Positions 1 to 8,112 of a stretch of 12,555 bases of DNA are shown here, one piece after another; the stretch's first letter is position 1, and each line of letters begins with the position of its first letter. A program made the position numbers and the translations under genes. Location of the stretch: contig JAGCQO010000034.1 of the NCBI GenBank assembly GCA_017965125.1, positions 1 to 12,555 of the forward strand. Direction: 5' to 3'. A model generated the notes under the pieces. That model was not told the origin of the DNA and did no database searches. It saw only the letters and a list, made by a program, of their open reading frames with translations. The stretch is from Paludibacteraceae bacterium (GTDB lineage: Bacteria; Bacteroidota; Bacteroidia; Bacteroidales; Paludibacteraceae).

Positions 1-800
1 ATATAGTCCATCACCTCGTCAACGCTCTTCGCCACTTTCACGGCGTCAGAAACCTTGAATCCCCACGACTTCGCCTTCTGAAGCATTTCGTAATGCGTCT
101 CGCCGCCGACGTTCTCGCCAAGCACAAAGTAAAGGTACGCGTCAAGACGGCGCTTTGCCACCTCCTGAGAATTCTGCAGCTTCAGAGTTCCGCTGGCGGC
201 ATTTCTCGGATTGGCGAAAAGCGGCTCCTCCTGCGCTTCTCGCTCCTTGTTCAGTTGCTCGAAGACGCTCCAAGGCATCAGTATCTCGCCTCTTATCTCA
301 AATTCGTCTGGATAGTCGCCCTTAGGCAGGCTCAGCGGAATGCTGCGGATTGTCCTCACATTGTCGGTCACGTCGTCGCCCTTTTCGCCATCGCCTCTCG
401 TCACCGCCTGAACAAGCTTTCCGTCCTTGTATGTCAAGGATATGGATGTGCCGTCGAACTTCAATTCGCACACCACCTCAATGTCCTGATTGATAAACCT
501 TTTCGCACGAAGCAAAAAGTCCTGGACTTCTTCTTTGGAATACGTGTTGCCCAACGACAACATCGGATATTTATGCTTGACCTGGCGAAACTCCTTGCTC
601 ACATCGCTGCCCACTCTCTGCGTCGGAGAGTTCGGGTCGTAGAACTCCGGATGGGCATTCTCCAAATCCTGCAACTCACGCAGTTTCTGGTCAAAGTCAT
701 AGTCGCTTATCACTGGCTGCGACAACACATAGTAGTTGTAGTTATGCTCATGGAGTTCCTTTCTCAGAGCCTCTATTCTTGCTTTTACATCGTCGGTCAT
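1..800 (-). CDS. ligA: NAD-dependent DNA ligase LigA, N-terminal part (3' end outside window)
   Basis: LigA seals nicks in duplex DNA during replication and repair, using NAD+ to adenylate an active-site lysine. The 266 visible residues cover the N-terminal Ia region and most of the adenylation domain. Seen directly: the Ia-type segment PVISDYDFD (residues 29-37), the adenylation motif ELKFDG with the predicted nucleophile Lys114 (E. coli uses Lys115), the [12 protein letters not shown] segment (about 134-145), EIRGEILM, and the [11 protein letters not shown] block. The family is usually about 670 residues, so the OB-fold, zinc finger, helix-hairpin-helix and BRCT domains must lie beyond position 1. 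The ATG at 800-798 is the natural start, 24 nt after the batE stop. No Shine-Dalgarno is evident and no terminator lies between, so cotranscription with the bat genes is plausible but inferred. Confidence 0.97.
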   Translation of the reverse strand, partial: MTDDVKARIEALRKELHEHNYNYYVLSQPVISDYDFDQKLRELQDLENAHPEFYDPNSPTQRVGSDVSKEFRQVKHKYPMLSLGNTYSKEEVQDFLLRAKRFINQDIEVVCELKFDGTSISLTYKDGKLVQAVTRGDGEKGDDVTDNVRTIRSIPLSLPKGDYPDEFEIRGEILMPWSVFEQLNKEREAQEEPLFANPRNAASGTLKLQNSQEVAKRRLDAYLYFVLGENVGGETHYEMLQKAKSWGFKVSDAVKVAKSVDEVMDY

Positions 801-824
801 TGGCGTAAGCGCTTTTGTTTATGA

Positions 825-1580
825 TTAAATTCTTTCTACATCGGAATACAGCATCCAGCCGACACTTCCGTTCGAGAGTTTCACCTCAATCCAGTTGTCG
901 AGCACGCTCTGTATCTTCACTTTCGTTCCCTCATGTATCACGAAGAGGCTTGTTCCGTTATCGTCAGGAGTGCTCTTCACAGTCACGCTTGGCGACATCA
1001 CTATGGCATATTCTCTGTTTATGAGTCTCTGTTTCTGCCTGTTAGAGAAGAATACCGACATAACAAACACGAGTGCCAGAACGATTGCCCCGAAGAATCC
1101 TATCTTCCTGAACAAAAGGTTCTTCAAGAACAAATAACCAAGCACAAAGACCAGTGCCAGGACAAAGCACACAATGCTCGTAACAGCCCACGAATCGCTG
1201 CTTGCGATGTTCGCCAGCTTGTTGAGCCATCGAGTGAGGAAGAACTCTCCCACCTCATCTATCTTGTCCTGCTTCTTGCCGTTTGCTATGATGAGGTTCT
1301 CGCGCGCGTCGGTCATTCCTGGCTCAATCAGAAGCGCCCTCTCGTAGTACAGAATCGCTTTGGCTATCTGGTTTTGGCGATAATAGCAGTTGCCCAAGTT
1401 GTAACAAACGTCAGCCGACAGTTTGTCCTCGGTCTGCATGCTCTCGTAAATCTCCGTTGCCGCAGCATATTCCTTGTTCTTGTAGGCCTGCTCTGCCTTC
1501 TCGCTCAACGAGGCTGCATCCTCGGCATGTATGTTTAATCCGAACAAAAGCGTTATTGATATAAAAATCAGCTTCTTCAT
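825..1580 (-). CDS. batE: BatE: TPR protein with two membrane helices and an SH3-like domain
   Basis: This is the last gene of the Bat set, 251 residues. A signal peptide (about 1-19, ending near HAE) is followed by TPR-type helices (about 22-100). In these, YNLGNCYYRQNQIAKAILYY (60-79) is a clear TPR unit and the LLIEPG that follows is the usual TPR exit. Two membrane helices (about 131-152 and 159-178) with a short basic loop form a hairpin. The C-terminal part (about 187-250) looks like a bacterial SH3 domain, with YAIVMSPSVTVKSTP and a terminal GWMLYSDVERI. The N- and C-terminal domains are therefore predicted to sit on the periplasmic side. The gene follows batD by 10 nt. Bat proteins were named for a Bacteroides fragilis aerotolerance locus; the biochemical role of BatE is not established. 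Identification rests on domain order plus operon position. Confidence 0.93.
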   Translation of the reverse strand: MKKLIFISITLLFGLNIHAEDAASLSEKAEQAYKNKEYAAATEIYESMQTEDKLSADVCYNLGNCYYRQNQIAKAILYYERALLIEPGMTDARENLIIANGKKQDKIDEVGEFFLTRWLNKLANIASSDSWAVTSIVCFVLALVFVLGYLFLKNLLFRKIGFFGAIVLALVFVMSVFFSNRQKQRLINREYAIVMSPSVTVKSTPDDNGTSLFVIHEGTKVKIQSVLDNWIEVKLSNGSVGWMLYSDVERI

Positions 1581-1590
1581 AAAGTCATTC

Positions 1591-3444
1591 CTATTTTACG
1601 TTTTGTTGTATTCTTGAAATCACGTCGATCGCCTTCTCGTAAACGCCAGCCATCTCTGCGCCAGCCGAAGGAGAATATCTCGCGAACTCGCATGTATCCA
1701 GTACATCCAAGAAGTCGGCTACGTCCTCCTGATTGACAGAGTTTGCCTCCAGCTTCTCGCCGATGTTCTCTTTCGTGAGCTCCGACTGAGGTATCGAGAA
1801 CTTGTCGCAGACATAACCAAGCATAGCTCTGAGCACCTCGTTGTAGAACTGCTCCTTGTCGCCCGAAGCCATGAAACCGTTAGCGGTCTTCAGTCTCTTC
1901 GTAGCCACCTTGTTGGCTTTTCTATTCTTTCTGAGTGTCTCGTCGGAGTTTATCTTGAAGTAATTTCTCAGCACAAAGAATGCGGCACACGCACCAGCCA
2001 GCGACAACAGAATCGCAATCCAGTATCTGACACTGCCAAGCAGATAATCGCCCACGACCTCATAATCAGGCTCTTTCGTGTGCACATACCTTATGTCCTG
2101 ACCAAGCATCTTCAACTGCTCCTGGTTCGAGTAATTCGCCATAGCCACACCATTGCCTCCTGCGCCTTTCGACACGTGGATGCTATACTCCTGCGTTCTT
2201 ATCGTCTTGTACGAATGCGACTTAACATCGAAATACGAGAACTCGTACGAAGGTATCTTGAAGTCGCCGGCACTACGAGGTATGAGCAAGAACTCCACTG
2301 TCTTGCTGCCGGACACGCCGCCCTGGCTGGTCTTGAAGTTGTTGTTGACCTTTGGGTCGTATGTCTCGAAGTCGGCTGGGAACTCCACTTCCGGATTCTT
2401 CACCAACTTGAGGTTTCCTGTTCCGGAGATTGTGTATTTCAGTGTTATTGGGTCATTTACAGACACATTCGAGCTTGAGATCGACGACTTGAAGTCGAAT
2501 GAGCCCACTCCGCCGGAGAAATTCGCAGGCTTGTTTCCTGGCAACGGCTCAACATTTATAGCGACGCTGCCGGAAGAAATGGTCTTCTGCACATCCTTGT
2601 ATGAATCGAAGAAACTTGAGAAAAAGTCGTTGCTTCTGTTATGAAGCCTGAAGACCAAATCGAATGAGAACGGACTTATAGTCAGCCTGCCCGAATGCTG
2701 AGGATAAAGCAGCGCCTGATACAATGTCACGGTCATGTAGTTTTTGCCATTGTAATGCTCAAGCTGCATTTGCGGATTCTTGTCCTGAGGCATCTCCTGC
2801 TTCATAAATCCGTTGAAGTCAGGCACTTTTGCGCCTTGCGACCTCAGCACATCCACCAAAGAATACAGTTTGTATGTTATAAGCAAACAGTCTTGTTCGT
2901 AAAGCTTTGTCTTTGAAGGTATCGCACGGACAAAAACATTCTCGCCGTTCAACTGCGCCTCGCCTCTTCCCGACGCTGCCGAAGCCGACTGTGGAGCCGC
3001 GTTTGAGTTGTGCTGTCCTGCATTGGAATTTGAATTGCCGCTGTTGTCTCCTGCCGGCAACACATTTATCTTCAACGCGTTAGACGAAAGCCTTTCGCCA
3101 TTGCAAGTGATGGTCGCCACAGGCAATGTGAATGTACCTGTCTTGCGAGCCACGAGCGTGTATGTGTATCTCTCGGACGACGATGATGTCGCTGTGCCGT
3201 TTACAATCTGCACGCTCGACGACGTTGATGTGTACGGACCTGCGATGACCTCGAACGGACTGACCTCCGGCTTGTTCAAGTTCTGACCGCCACGGTCGTT
3301 CAACAGATACGACAGTTGGAACGGCTCGCCGACCACTACCGACCTCGGAGCCGATGCCTTGAATGTAACAGAAAAGGCATTGACAGCTATCATCAACGAT
3401 ACTGCCAATGCCGTTAACATCTTATTTTTATGCTTCAATTTCAT
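1591..3444 (-). CDS. batD: BatD: periplasmic beta-rich protein with one membrane anchor and a cytoplasmic helical tail
   Basis: 617 residues, matching BatD-family proteins (the so-called oxygen-tolerance family). Signal peptide about 1-24 (KHKNK, then a hydrophobic core ending AFS). The region 26-129 reads as an Ig-like strand-rich domain, with VVVGEPFQLSYLL and YTYTLVARKTGTFTLP. A Ser/Asn/Gly-rich linker spans about 131-160. Further strand-rich domains fill about 165-425, including the repeated pattern of VSVNDPITLKYTISGTGNL and the FKIPSYEFSYFD segment. One membrane helix lies at about 473-493, followed by a basic stretch and a cytoplasmic helical domain (about 515-615). That tail resembles the tail of the DUF4381-like protein upstream (see findings). 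Start is ATG at 3444, one base after the batC stop, so translational coupling is likely. It probably acts as an envelope scaffold for BatA/BatB; that is inference. Confidence 0.94.
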   Translation of the reverse strand: MKLKHKNKMLTALAVSLMIAVNAFSVTFKASAPRSVVVGEPFQLSYLLNDRGGQNLNKPEVSPFEVIAGPYTSTSSSVQIVNGTATSSSSERYTYTLVARKTGTFTLPVATITCNGERLSSNALKINVLPAGDNSGNSNSNAGQHNSNAAPQSASAASGRGEAQLNGENVFVRAIPSKTKLYEQDCLLITYKLYSLVDVLRSQGAKVPDFNGFMKQEMPQDKNPQMQLEHYNGKNYMTVTLYQALLYPQHSGRLTISPFSFDLVFRLHNRSNDFFSSFFDSYKDVQKTISSGSVAINVEPLPGNKPANFSGGVGSFDFKSSISSSNVSVNDPITLKYTISGTGNLKLVKNPEVEFPADFETYDPKVNNNFKTSQGGVSGSKTVEFLLIPRSAGDFKIPSYEFSYFDVKSHSYKTIRTQEYSIHVSKGAGGNGVAMANYSNQEQLKMLGQDIRYVHTKEPDYEVVGDYLLGSVRYWIAILLSLAGACAAFFVLRNYFKINSDETLRKNRKANKVATKRLKTANGFMASGDKEQFYNEVLRAMLGYVCDKFSIPQSELTKENIGEKLEANSVNQEDVADFLDVLDTCEFARYSPSAGAEMAGVYEKAIDVISRIQQNVK

Positions 3445-3445
3445 A

Positions 3446-4153
3446 TTACCAATCCTTTTCTAATCTTCGTTTTCCGCCTCTTTTCATTTGACCTTGAACC
3501 TTGTCCTGAACATTCTTCTGGTCTTGTTCTAACGCTTTCAGAATCTGCTCAGCCTGTTCCTTGCTCATGTTGTTGTCATTTTGCTGCTGCTTCTGCTTTT
3601 GCTGCTGGTTTTGCTGATCCTGCTGTTGCTGGTTCTGGTTTTGATTCTGGTTCTGCTGGTCTTTTTGCTGCTGCTTGTCCTTGTTCTGGTTGTTTTGCTG
3701 CTGTTGCTGTTTTTTCAGCTTCGCTTTCGCCAGCGCAAGGTTGTAGCGCGTGTCGTCGGACTTCGGGTTCAGCTTCAGCGAGTTCTTGTAAGCTTCAATG
3801 CTCTTGTCATATTCATCCAGCTTGTAAAGCGCGTTGCCTATGTTGTGGAACGAATTCGACAGACGCTCCTTGTCCTCGTCCTTAGACGCAAGTGTGCCGG
3901 CTTTCTGGTAAAACTCTATCGCTTCTTTGTATTTTCCTTGCTTATAAAGCGCATTGCCTATGTTGAAGTTCGCCTCGAAAGACTTGCTGTTCTTCGAGAG
4001 TCCTTTCCTGTATTCTATTTCCGCCTCGGTGAACTTATCGCTCTCGTAGGCCTTGTTTCCAGAGCGTATGTCCTTGTACTCTTCCTGCGAATAGACGGAA
4101 AGAGAAACGCAAGCCAACGCAATCGCCAATATTACTCTACTTCTTCTTGTCAT
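3446..4153 (-). CDS. batC: BatC: secreted TPR protein with a Gln/Asn-rich tract
   Basis: I place the start at the ATG at 4153-4151, giving 235 residues. A TTG two codons earlier (4159) would add only Leu/Met-Ala and is less likely. The ATG lies inside the end of batB (17-nt overlap), which points to coupled translation. A signal peptide (about 1-22, ending VYSQ) leads into TPR units at about 26-134. Two near-identical helices, FNIGNALYKQGKYKEAIEFY and HNIGNALYKLDEYDKSIEAY, are diagnostic of TPRs. Residues 149-195 are an extreme Gln/Asn tract (27 Gln and 11 Asn in 47 residues). A short helical segment with an EQAEQILKALEQDQ motif follows, and the protein ends in a basic RRLEKDW. TPRs make this a probable periplasmic adaptor for the Bat VWA proteins, by family knowledge and context only. 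Confidence 0.93.
   Translation of the reverse strand: MTRRSRVILAIALACVSLSVYSQEEYKDIRSGNKAYESDKFTEAEIEYRKGLSKNSKSFEANFNIGNALYKQGKYKEAIEFYQKAGTLASKDEDKERLSNSFHNIGNALYKLDEYDKSIEAYKNSLKLNPKSDDTRYNLALAKAKLKKQQQQQNNQNKDKQQQKDQQNQNQNQNQQQQDQQNQQQKQKQQQNDNNMSKEQAEQILKALEQDQKNVQDKVQGQMKRGGKRRLEKDW
3569..3709 (-). repeat. Gln/Asn codon repeat tract inside batC
   Basis: This stretch encodes residues 149-195 of BatC. On the plus strand it reads as an irregular array of ctg, ttg and tttg-like triplets. Of 47 codons, 38 are Gln or Asn, mixed with occasional Lys and Asp. Codons alternate between CAG and CAA and between AAC and AAT rather than repeating one triplet. It therefore looks like an old, selected protein repeat rather than a fresh slippage array, although length variation between strains is possible. 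Confidence 0.85.
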
Positions 4154-5192
4154 CGCCAAATATCTTTATGTTGTCAAAGAATTTGTTCCTCTTCTCAGAT
4201 ATGAACAACTCTGCCACAAGGAGCAACAGAATCAGGCACGCGAAAACCTGGAACTGCTCGTCGTACTCTGAATAAACCTTGGACTCGACATCCGACTTCG
4301 CCATCGTGTCGAGAGCTTTCTCTATGACCTTCTGGGCGTTGTTCGAGTTGTCAACTCTCACGTATATTCCGTTGCCTGCCTTTGCTATGTTCACACACAT
4401 CTGCTCGTTCAGCTTGGTTATGACGACGTCGCCGTTCTCGTCCTTTTTAAACGACATGAGCCCTTGCTGCGGTATCGGCGCGCCTTCCGGACTTCCGATT
4501 CCCACGACATTGACGATTATGCCTTTTGACGCAGCCATCTTTGCGGCCTCTACGGCGTCGTCCTCATGGTTCTCGCCGTCGGTTATGACGATGATGGCCC
4601 TGCCGACCTTCGCCTTCTCGCCGCTGTCCTCGTCCTGACCGCCGAACGACCTTGTGGCGAGGTCAATCGCTTCGCCTATGGATGTTCCCTGGGTTGGCAC
4701 CAACGATGTGTTTATCGACGACATGAACATTTTTGCCGACACATAGTCGCTGGTTATCGGTATCTGAATGTACGCGTCGCCTGCGAAGACGATGAGTCCG
4801 ACCTTGTCGTTGCCACGAGCGTCTATCAGCTGCATCATCATTCGCTTCGCCTTCTCCAGTCTGTTGGGCGTCACGTCCTCTGCCATCATGGAGTTAGACA
4901 CGTCAAGCGCGAATATCACCTCGACGCCCTGACGCTTGACGTTCTCTATCTTTGAGCCGAATTGCGGACGGGCTATCATGATGATAGTCAGCACCATTGC
5001 AGTCAATATCAAGCCTAACTTCAGTTTGCGTCTTGCCGACGAATAATCTGGCACCAGCATCAGAAGAAGACTCTTGTCGCCTATCTTTTTCACCAAGCCA
5101 CGTTTTCTTCTGTGCGAATACCACAGCACCGCACACACAACGGGCAGCAACAGCAACAAGTATAAATATTCTGGATTTGCGAATCTAAACAT
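4137..5192 (-). CDS. batB: BatB: membrane-anchored von Willebrand factor A (VWA) domain protein
   Basis: 351 residues. N-terminal membrane helices lie at about 9-25 and 57-74, separated by a basic loop (HRRKRGLVKK). The ARPQFG motif after the second helix is typical of the BatA/BatB family. The VWA domain spans about 90-295 and shows a full metal-ion-dependent adhesion site: DVSNS (Asp97, Ser99, Ser101), Thr170 in TQGTS, and TDGE with Asp205. A C-terminal membrane helix (about 314-331) and a short basic tail close the protein. A segment of about 20 residues before the MIDAS Asp205 strand, rich in Gly, Asp and Glu (GGQDEDSGEKAKVG), is probably a surface loop. The gene sits 12 nt after batA and overlaps batC. 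By family knowledge, VWA proteins paired with MoxR ATPases act in assembly or remodelling of protein complexes; the target here is unknown. Confidence 0.96.
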   Translation of the reverse strand: MFRFANPEYLYLLLLLPVVCAVLWYSHRRKRGLVKKIGDKSLLLMLVPDYSSARRKLKLGLILTAMVLTIIMIARPQFGSKIENVKRQGVEVIFALDVSNSMMAEDVTPNRLEKAKRMMMQLIDARGNDKVGLIVFAGDAYIQIPITSDYVSAKMFMSSINTSLVPTQGTSIGEAIDLATRSFGGQDEDSGEKAKVGRAIIVITDGENHEDDAVEAAKMAASKGIIVNVVGIGSPEGAPIPQQGLMSFKKDENGDVVITKLNEQMCVNIAKAGNGIYVRVDNSNNAQKVIEKALDTMAKSDVESKVYSEYDEQFQVFACLILLLLVAELFISEKRNKFFDNIKIFGDDKKK

Positions 5193-5204
5193 GGTCTTTT
5201 CTTT

Positions 5205-6188
5205 TTACGGAATTCTGTCAAACAACGTCTTTCTCAACACAACCTCAGAGAAAATGCACAGCAGCGCCAGCAAAGCGAATGGCAGATAGGCCTCGTTCTT
5301 GCGGCTGAAATCCTGCACTTCTATCTTTGTTTTCTCCATTTTGTCTATCTCCTCGTATATCTCCTTCAGCTTCTTGTTGTCTGTCGCTCTGAAGTACTTT
5401 CCGTCTGTCTTTTCTGCGATTTTTCGCAACATCGGCTCGTCTATGTCAACATCTATCTCTTGGTACTGTATTCCGAACGGTGTGTCGATTGGGAACGGCG
5501 CCTTGCCTCTCGTTCCCACACCTATGGAATAGACTCTGACGCCCATCTTCGCGGCTATGTCAGCAGCCGTCTCAGGCGATATGTCGCCGGCGTTATTCGA
5601 GCCGTCGGTCAGCAATATCACGACCTTCGACTTCGCCTTGCTGTCCTTCAGTCTGCCTACGGCATTCGCCAGTCCCAGACCGATAGCCGTTCCGTCGGAA
5701 AGCATTCCGTAGTCAACCGAGTTGAACAGGTTTATGAGGACGTTATGGTCGTTCGTCAGCGGACACTGAGCAAAGCTCTCGCCTGCAAACAGGACAAGGC
5801 CGATATTGTCGTTCGGACGATTCTTGATGAAATCGATGGCCACGTTCTTGGCTGCCTTCAGACGGTTTGGCTTCAGGTCCTCAGCCAACATGGTGCCGGA
5901 AATGTCCATCGTCATGATTATGTCGATGCCCTCCTTTGTTCTGTTCTGCCAGCTGTTCGACGACTGCGGACGAGCCAGCACTATGACCACAAGGGCAAAC
6001 GCCAGCATCCTCAACACAAAAGGCAGATGTCTCATCCTGACCTTCCATGTGCTGCCGATGCCTTTGTATGAGGCTATCGAAGACATTCTTACGGACTGCT
6101 CCTTTATCGCGTGGCGTTTAACATACCAGAACACGATAGGAACAATAAGTATGAGCAATAATAGGATTAATGGATTATGGAATGTCAT
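5205..6188 (-). CDS. batA: BatA: membrane-anchored VWA domain protein
   Basis: 327 residues, a paralogue of the next gene (BatB). An N-terminal membrane helix (about 6-23) is followed by a basic loop and a second helix (about 56-72) ending in the family motif LARPQ. The VWA domain is at about 86-285 with MIDAS elements DISGT (Asp95, Ser97, Thr99), Thr167 in SDGTAIG, and TDGSNN with Asp195. The third MIDAS position is Thr rather than the usual Ser. FPIDTPFGIQYQEIDVDIDE (233-252) is a characteristic BatA insertion absent from BatB. A C-terminal membrane helix lies at about 301-318. Start is ATG at 6188, 27 nt after the preceding gene. The shared topology of BatA and BatB suggests that both present their VWA domains on the same face of the inner membrane, probably as partners; this is inference. 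Confidence 0.96.
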   Translation of the reverse strand: MTFHNPLILLLLILIVPIVFWYVKRHAIKEQSVRMSSIASYKGIGSTWKVRMRHLPFVLRMLAFALVVIVLARPQSSNSWQNRTKEGIDIIMTMDISGTMLAEDLKPNRLKAAKNVAIDFIKNRPNDNIGLVLFAGESFAQCPLTNDHNVLINLFNSVDYGMLSDGTAIGLGLANAVGRLKDSKAKSKVVILLTDGSNNAGDISPETAADIAAKMGVRVYSIGVGTRGKAPFPIDTPFGIQYQEIDVDIDEPMLRKIAEKTDGKYFRATDNKKLKEIYEEIDKMEKTKIEVQDFSRKNEAYLPFALLALLCIFSEVVLRKTLFDRIP

Positions 6189-6215
6189 AACGTTCTCTTT
6201 CTTTCGAGTTTTTTG

Positions 6216-7205
6216 CTACTCAAGTCCTTTCTCTTCTTGTTTCACACTGTCGCTTTTGCCCGAAGCGTCTTCAGGCTTTGTTTTCTCGATGAAATCGTAT
6301 GCCACAGAAATGATTCTGTCATTGTCGCTGAACGACGGCATCCACTTCGCGAACTTCACCAAGTCAGCTATATGCAGCACTTCCTTCAGATCCTTGATGA
6401 CAGTGTCTTTTTCCTCGCATTCACCGAACTTTTCATTGACGGCAAGGCTGTCCAATATCTGGTCTGATGTCATCTCCGGAGCGTCAATGCTGAAGCGGAA
6501 CTTCACATACTCTCTCAACACATCCGTCACATCGGTGTAATACCTCTTCAAAAGTCCCTTCTGCCATACCTTTTCGCTCTTTATCTCGTCAAGTTTCTTT
6601 ATGGCTATCAGATATGGATTCTCTGGGATTATCACCTTTTCTTCGACAGTTTCTCCTTTCTTCTTGCGATATTTCCTGTACAAGAACCACAAGCCTGTCA
6701 ATGCCGCAAGTATAGCGACCACCAGCAGCACCGTAAGCAGAATACCGCGCCAGTCTATCGGAGCCGAATATATCGGTTTTATGTCCTTGAGGTCGTTCTT
6801 TGTTGTGTCAACCTGCACAGGTATCACCTTCAGCGACAGCTCCTCCGTCATTTGCGAATCGCCGTTGCAAACGAAAACAAACGGCTTTATTATGGCCAAT
6901 GTCGAATCAAATGAAGTGACGACGATTTGCTGGGAAATGCTCTCCATTTCATCGTCGATTTTTGTCGTGTCGCGGTTGGTTATGCCCACGACCTCAATGC
7001 CGTCGCCAAGCGTGTCTGTGTAAGCCGGGAACACAACATTGTCGTTCTTGCTCTTCGTCACGCTGAGTGTTATTCTTGCCTGCTCGCCTATTTTTATCTT
7101 GGCAGAGTCTATGCTCGCTTTCACGACCACCTGACCGGCAAAAACATTCACCCCAGCGGCAATGTTTATAAGTAAAGTTATTATTTTCTTGCTATTCAAA
7201 AACAT
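6216..7205 (-). CDS. DUF4381-like membrane protein of the bat operon (BatD-related half-size protein)
   Basis: 329 residues, no assigned function that I know of. A signal peptide (about 1-23, ending VFAG) is followed by a single strand-rich periplasmic domain (about 25-132; KIKIGEQARITLSV and the GIEVVGI segment resemble the Ig-like domains of BatD). A membrane helix lies at about 154-175. A basic stop-transfer (YRKYRKKKGE) precedes a helical cytoplasmic domain of about 190-310, with NPYLIAIKKLDEI and RYYTDVTDVLREYVKFRFSI, that resembles DUF4381 proteins of MoxR/VWA operons. A charged tail of about 20 residues ends the protein. The order signal, beta domain, membrane helix, helical domain repeats the plan of BatD in reduced form. 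It lies 4 nt after the DUF58 gene and 27 nt before batA, where Bacteroidota bat operons commonly carry such a gene. Confidence 0.85.
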   Translation of the reverse strand: MFLNSKKIITLLINIAAGVNVFAGQVVVKASIDSAKIKIGEQARITLSVTKSKNDNVVFPAYTDTLGDGIEVVGITNRDTTKIDDEMESISQQIVVTSFDSTLAIIKPFVFVCNGDSQMTEELSLKVIPVQVDTTKNDLKDIKPIYSAPIDWRGILLTVLLVVAILAALTGLWFLYRKYRKKKGETVEEKVIIPENPYLIAIKKLDEIKSEKVWQKGLLKRYYTDVTDVLREYVKFRFSIDAPEMTSDQILDSLAVNEKFGECEEKDTVIKDLKEVLHIADLVKFAKWMPSFSDNDRIISVAYDFIEKTKPEDASGKSDSVKQEEKGLE

Positions 7206-7209
7206 ACGA

Positions 7210-8079
7210 CTAACTTCTTAATCTAAAGAGTTTCATCAGCGATTTCACATAATCCTCGGAAGTGCTTATAGACACATGGTCAACTCCGTTCTTTGCGAGC
7301 AGCTGCTCCAGCTTGCACTGAGCCTCGCCCCACTTGTTCCTCACATTCATACGCAAACGCTTGTCGCTGCTGTCGATCCATATCTCCTCGCCTGTCTCGG
7401 AGTCATGGAGCTTCAGCAATCCTACATTCGGTATCTCCATTTCCATGTTGTCGTAAACCTGAAGTCCGATTAAATCGTGCTTTCTTGACGCTATAGTTAT
7501 CGCATCGCTATAATCCTTCTCGTCGATGAAATCGGAAATAAGGAATGCCGTAGAACGTTTTTTCTGGACGTTCGAGAAATACTCCAAAGTCTTTCCTATG
7601 TCCGTTCTGCCGCTCTCCGACTCTATGTTTATCAGCTCTCTGATTATGTGAAGGACATGCTTCCTTCCCTTTTGAGGCGGAATGAATTTCTCTATTTTAT
7701 CGGAAAAAAATATGACTCCGACCTTGTCGTTATTCTGTATCGTGGAGAATGCCAACGTCGCGGCTATCTCGGTTATCATATCCCTCTTTGTCCTCACACG
7801 CGTACCGAACTCGCGGCTTCCCGATATGTCTATCAGGAGCATCACGGTCATCTCTCTTTCTTCCTCAAAAACCTTGATATAAGGACGATTGAAACGCGCA
7901 GTCACGTTCCAGTCGATGTTACGCACATCATCTCCGTACTGATATTCACGGACTTCCGAGAACGTCATTCCCCTTCCCTTGAACGCAGAATGGTATTCAC
8001 CAGCAAAGATGTGATTAGACAATCCTCTTGTCTTTATCTCGATCTGGCGAACTTTCTTTATTAAATCTACTGCTTCCAT
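7210..8079 (-). CDS. DUF58 family protein with VWA-like fold
   Basis: 289 residues, no signal peptide or membrane helix, so probably cytoplasmic. The DUF58 hallmark is clear: REYQYGDDVRNIDWNVTAR (44-62), then RPYIKVFEEERE (65-76), which leads into a VWA-like strand with DISGS (Asp84, Ser86, Ser88). A possible second metal-site element is Thr159-Asp160 in GRTDIG, and ISDF (Asp183) occupies the place of the third. DUF58 genes sit next to moxR across bacteria, and the pair is thought to work as an AAA+ ATPase and its VWA-type partner. This copy is shorter than the membrane-anchored DUF58 proteins of about 400 residues. The start ATG at 8079 lies 33 nt after moxR, and the next gene follows by 4 nt. 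Its molecular substrate is unknown. Confidence 0.93.
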   Translation of the reverse strand: MEAVDLIKKVRQIEIKTRGLSNHIFAGEYHSAFKGRGMTFSEVREYQYGDDVRNIDWNVTARFNRPYIKVFEEEREMTVMLLIDISGSREFGTRVRTKRDMITEIAATLAFSTIQNNDKVGVIFFSDKIEKFIPPQKGRKHVLHIIRELINIESESGRTDIGKTLEYFSNVQKKRSTAFLISDFIDEKDYSDAITIASRKHDLIGLQVYDNMEMEIPNVGLLKLHDSETGEEIWIDSSDKRLRMNVRNKWGEAQCKLEQLLAKNGVDHVSISTSEDYVKSLMKLFRLRS

Positions 8080-8112
8080 CGTTTGCGTGCTTTCCTCAAA
8101 TCATCTTGCCCA

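Noticed and set aside
93..824. Long plus-strand open frame of 243 codons
   Set aside because: It is antisense to ligA, whose minus-strand frame has clear catalytic motifs; the plus-strand product resembles no family.
3569..3709. Tandem-repeat array suggesting a CRISPR or VNTR
   Set aside because: No regular repeat-spacer structure; it is an in-frame Gln/Asn-coding tract with mixed codons.
4154..4159. TTG start for BatC two codons upstream of the ATG
   Set aside because: The ATG at 4153 gives a normal signal peptide directly and needs no rare start codon.
3581..4204. Plus-strand frame encoding a leucine-rich, membrane-like protein
   Set aside because: The leucine runs are simply the complement of the Gln codons in the BatC tract.
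5806..6540. Plus-strand open frame of 244 codons spanning parts of batA and its upstream neighbour
   Set aside because: Shadow of two well-supported minus-strand genes; no domain or start context supports it.
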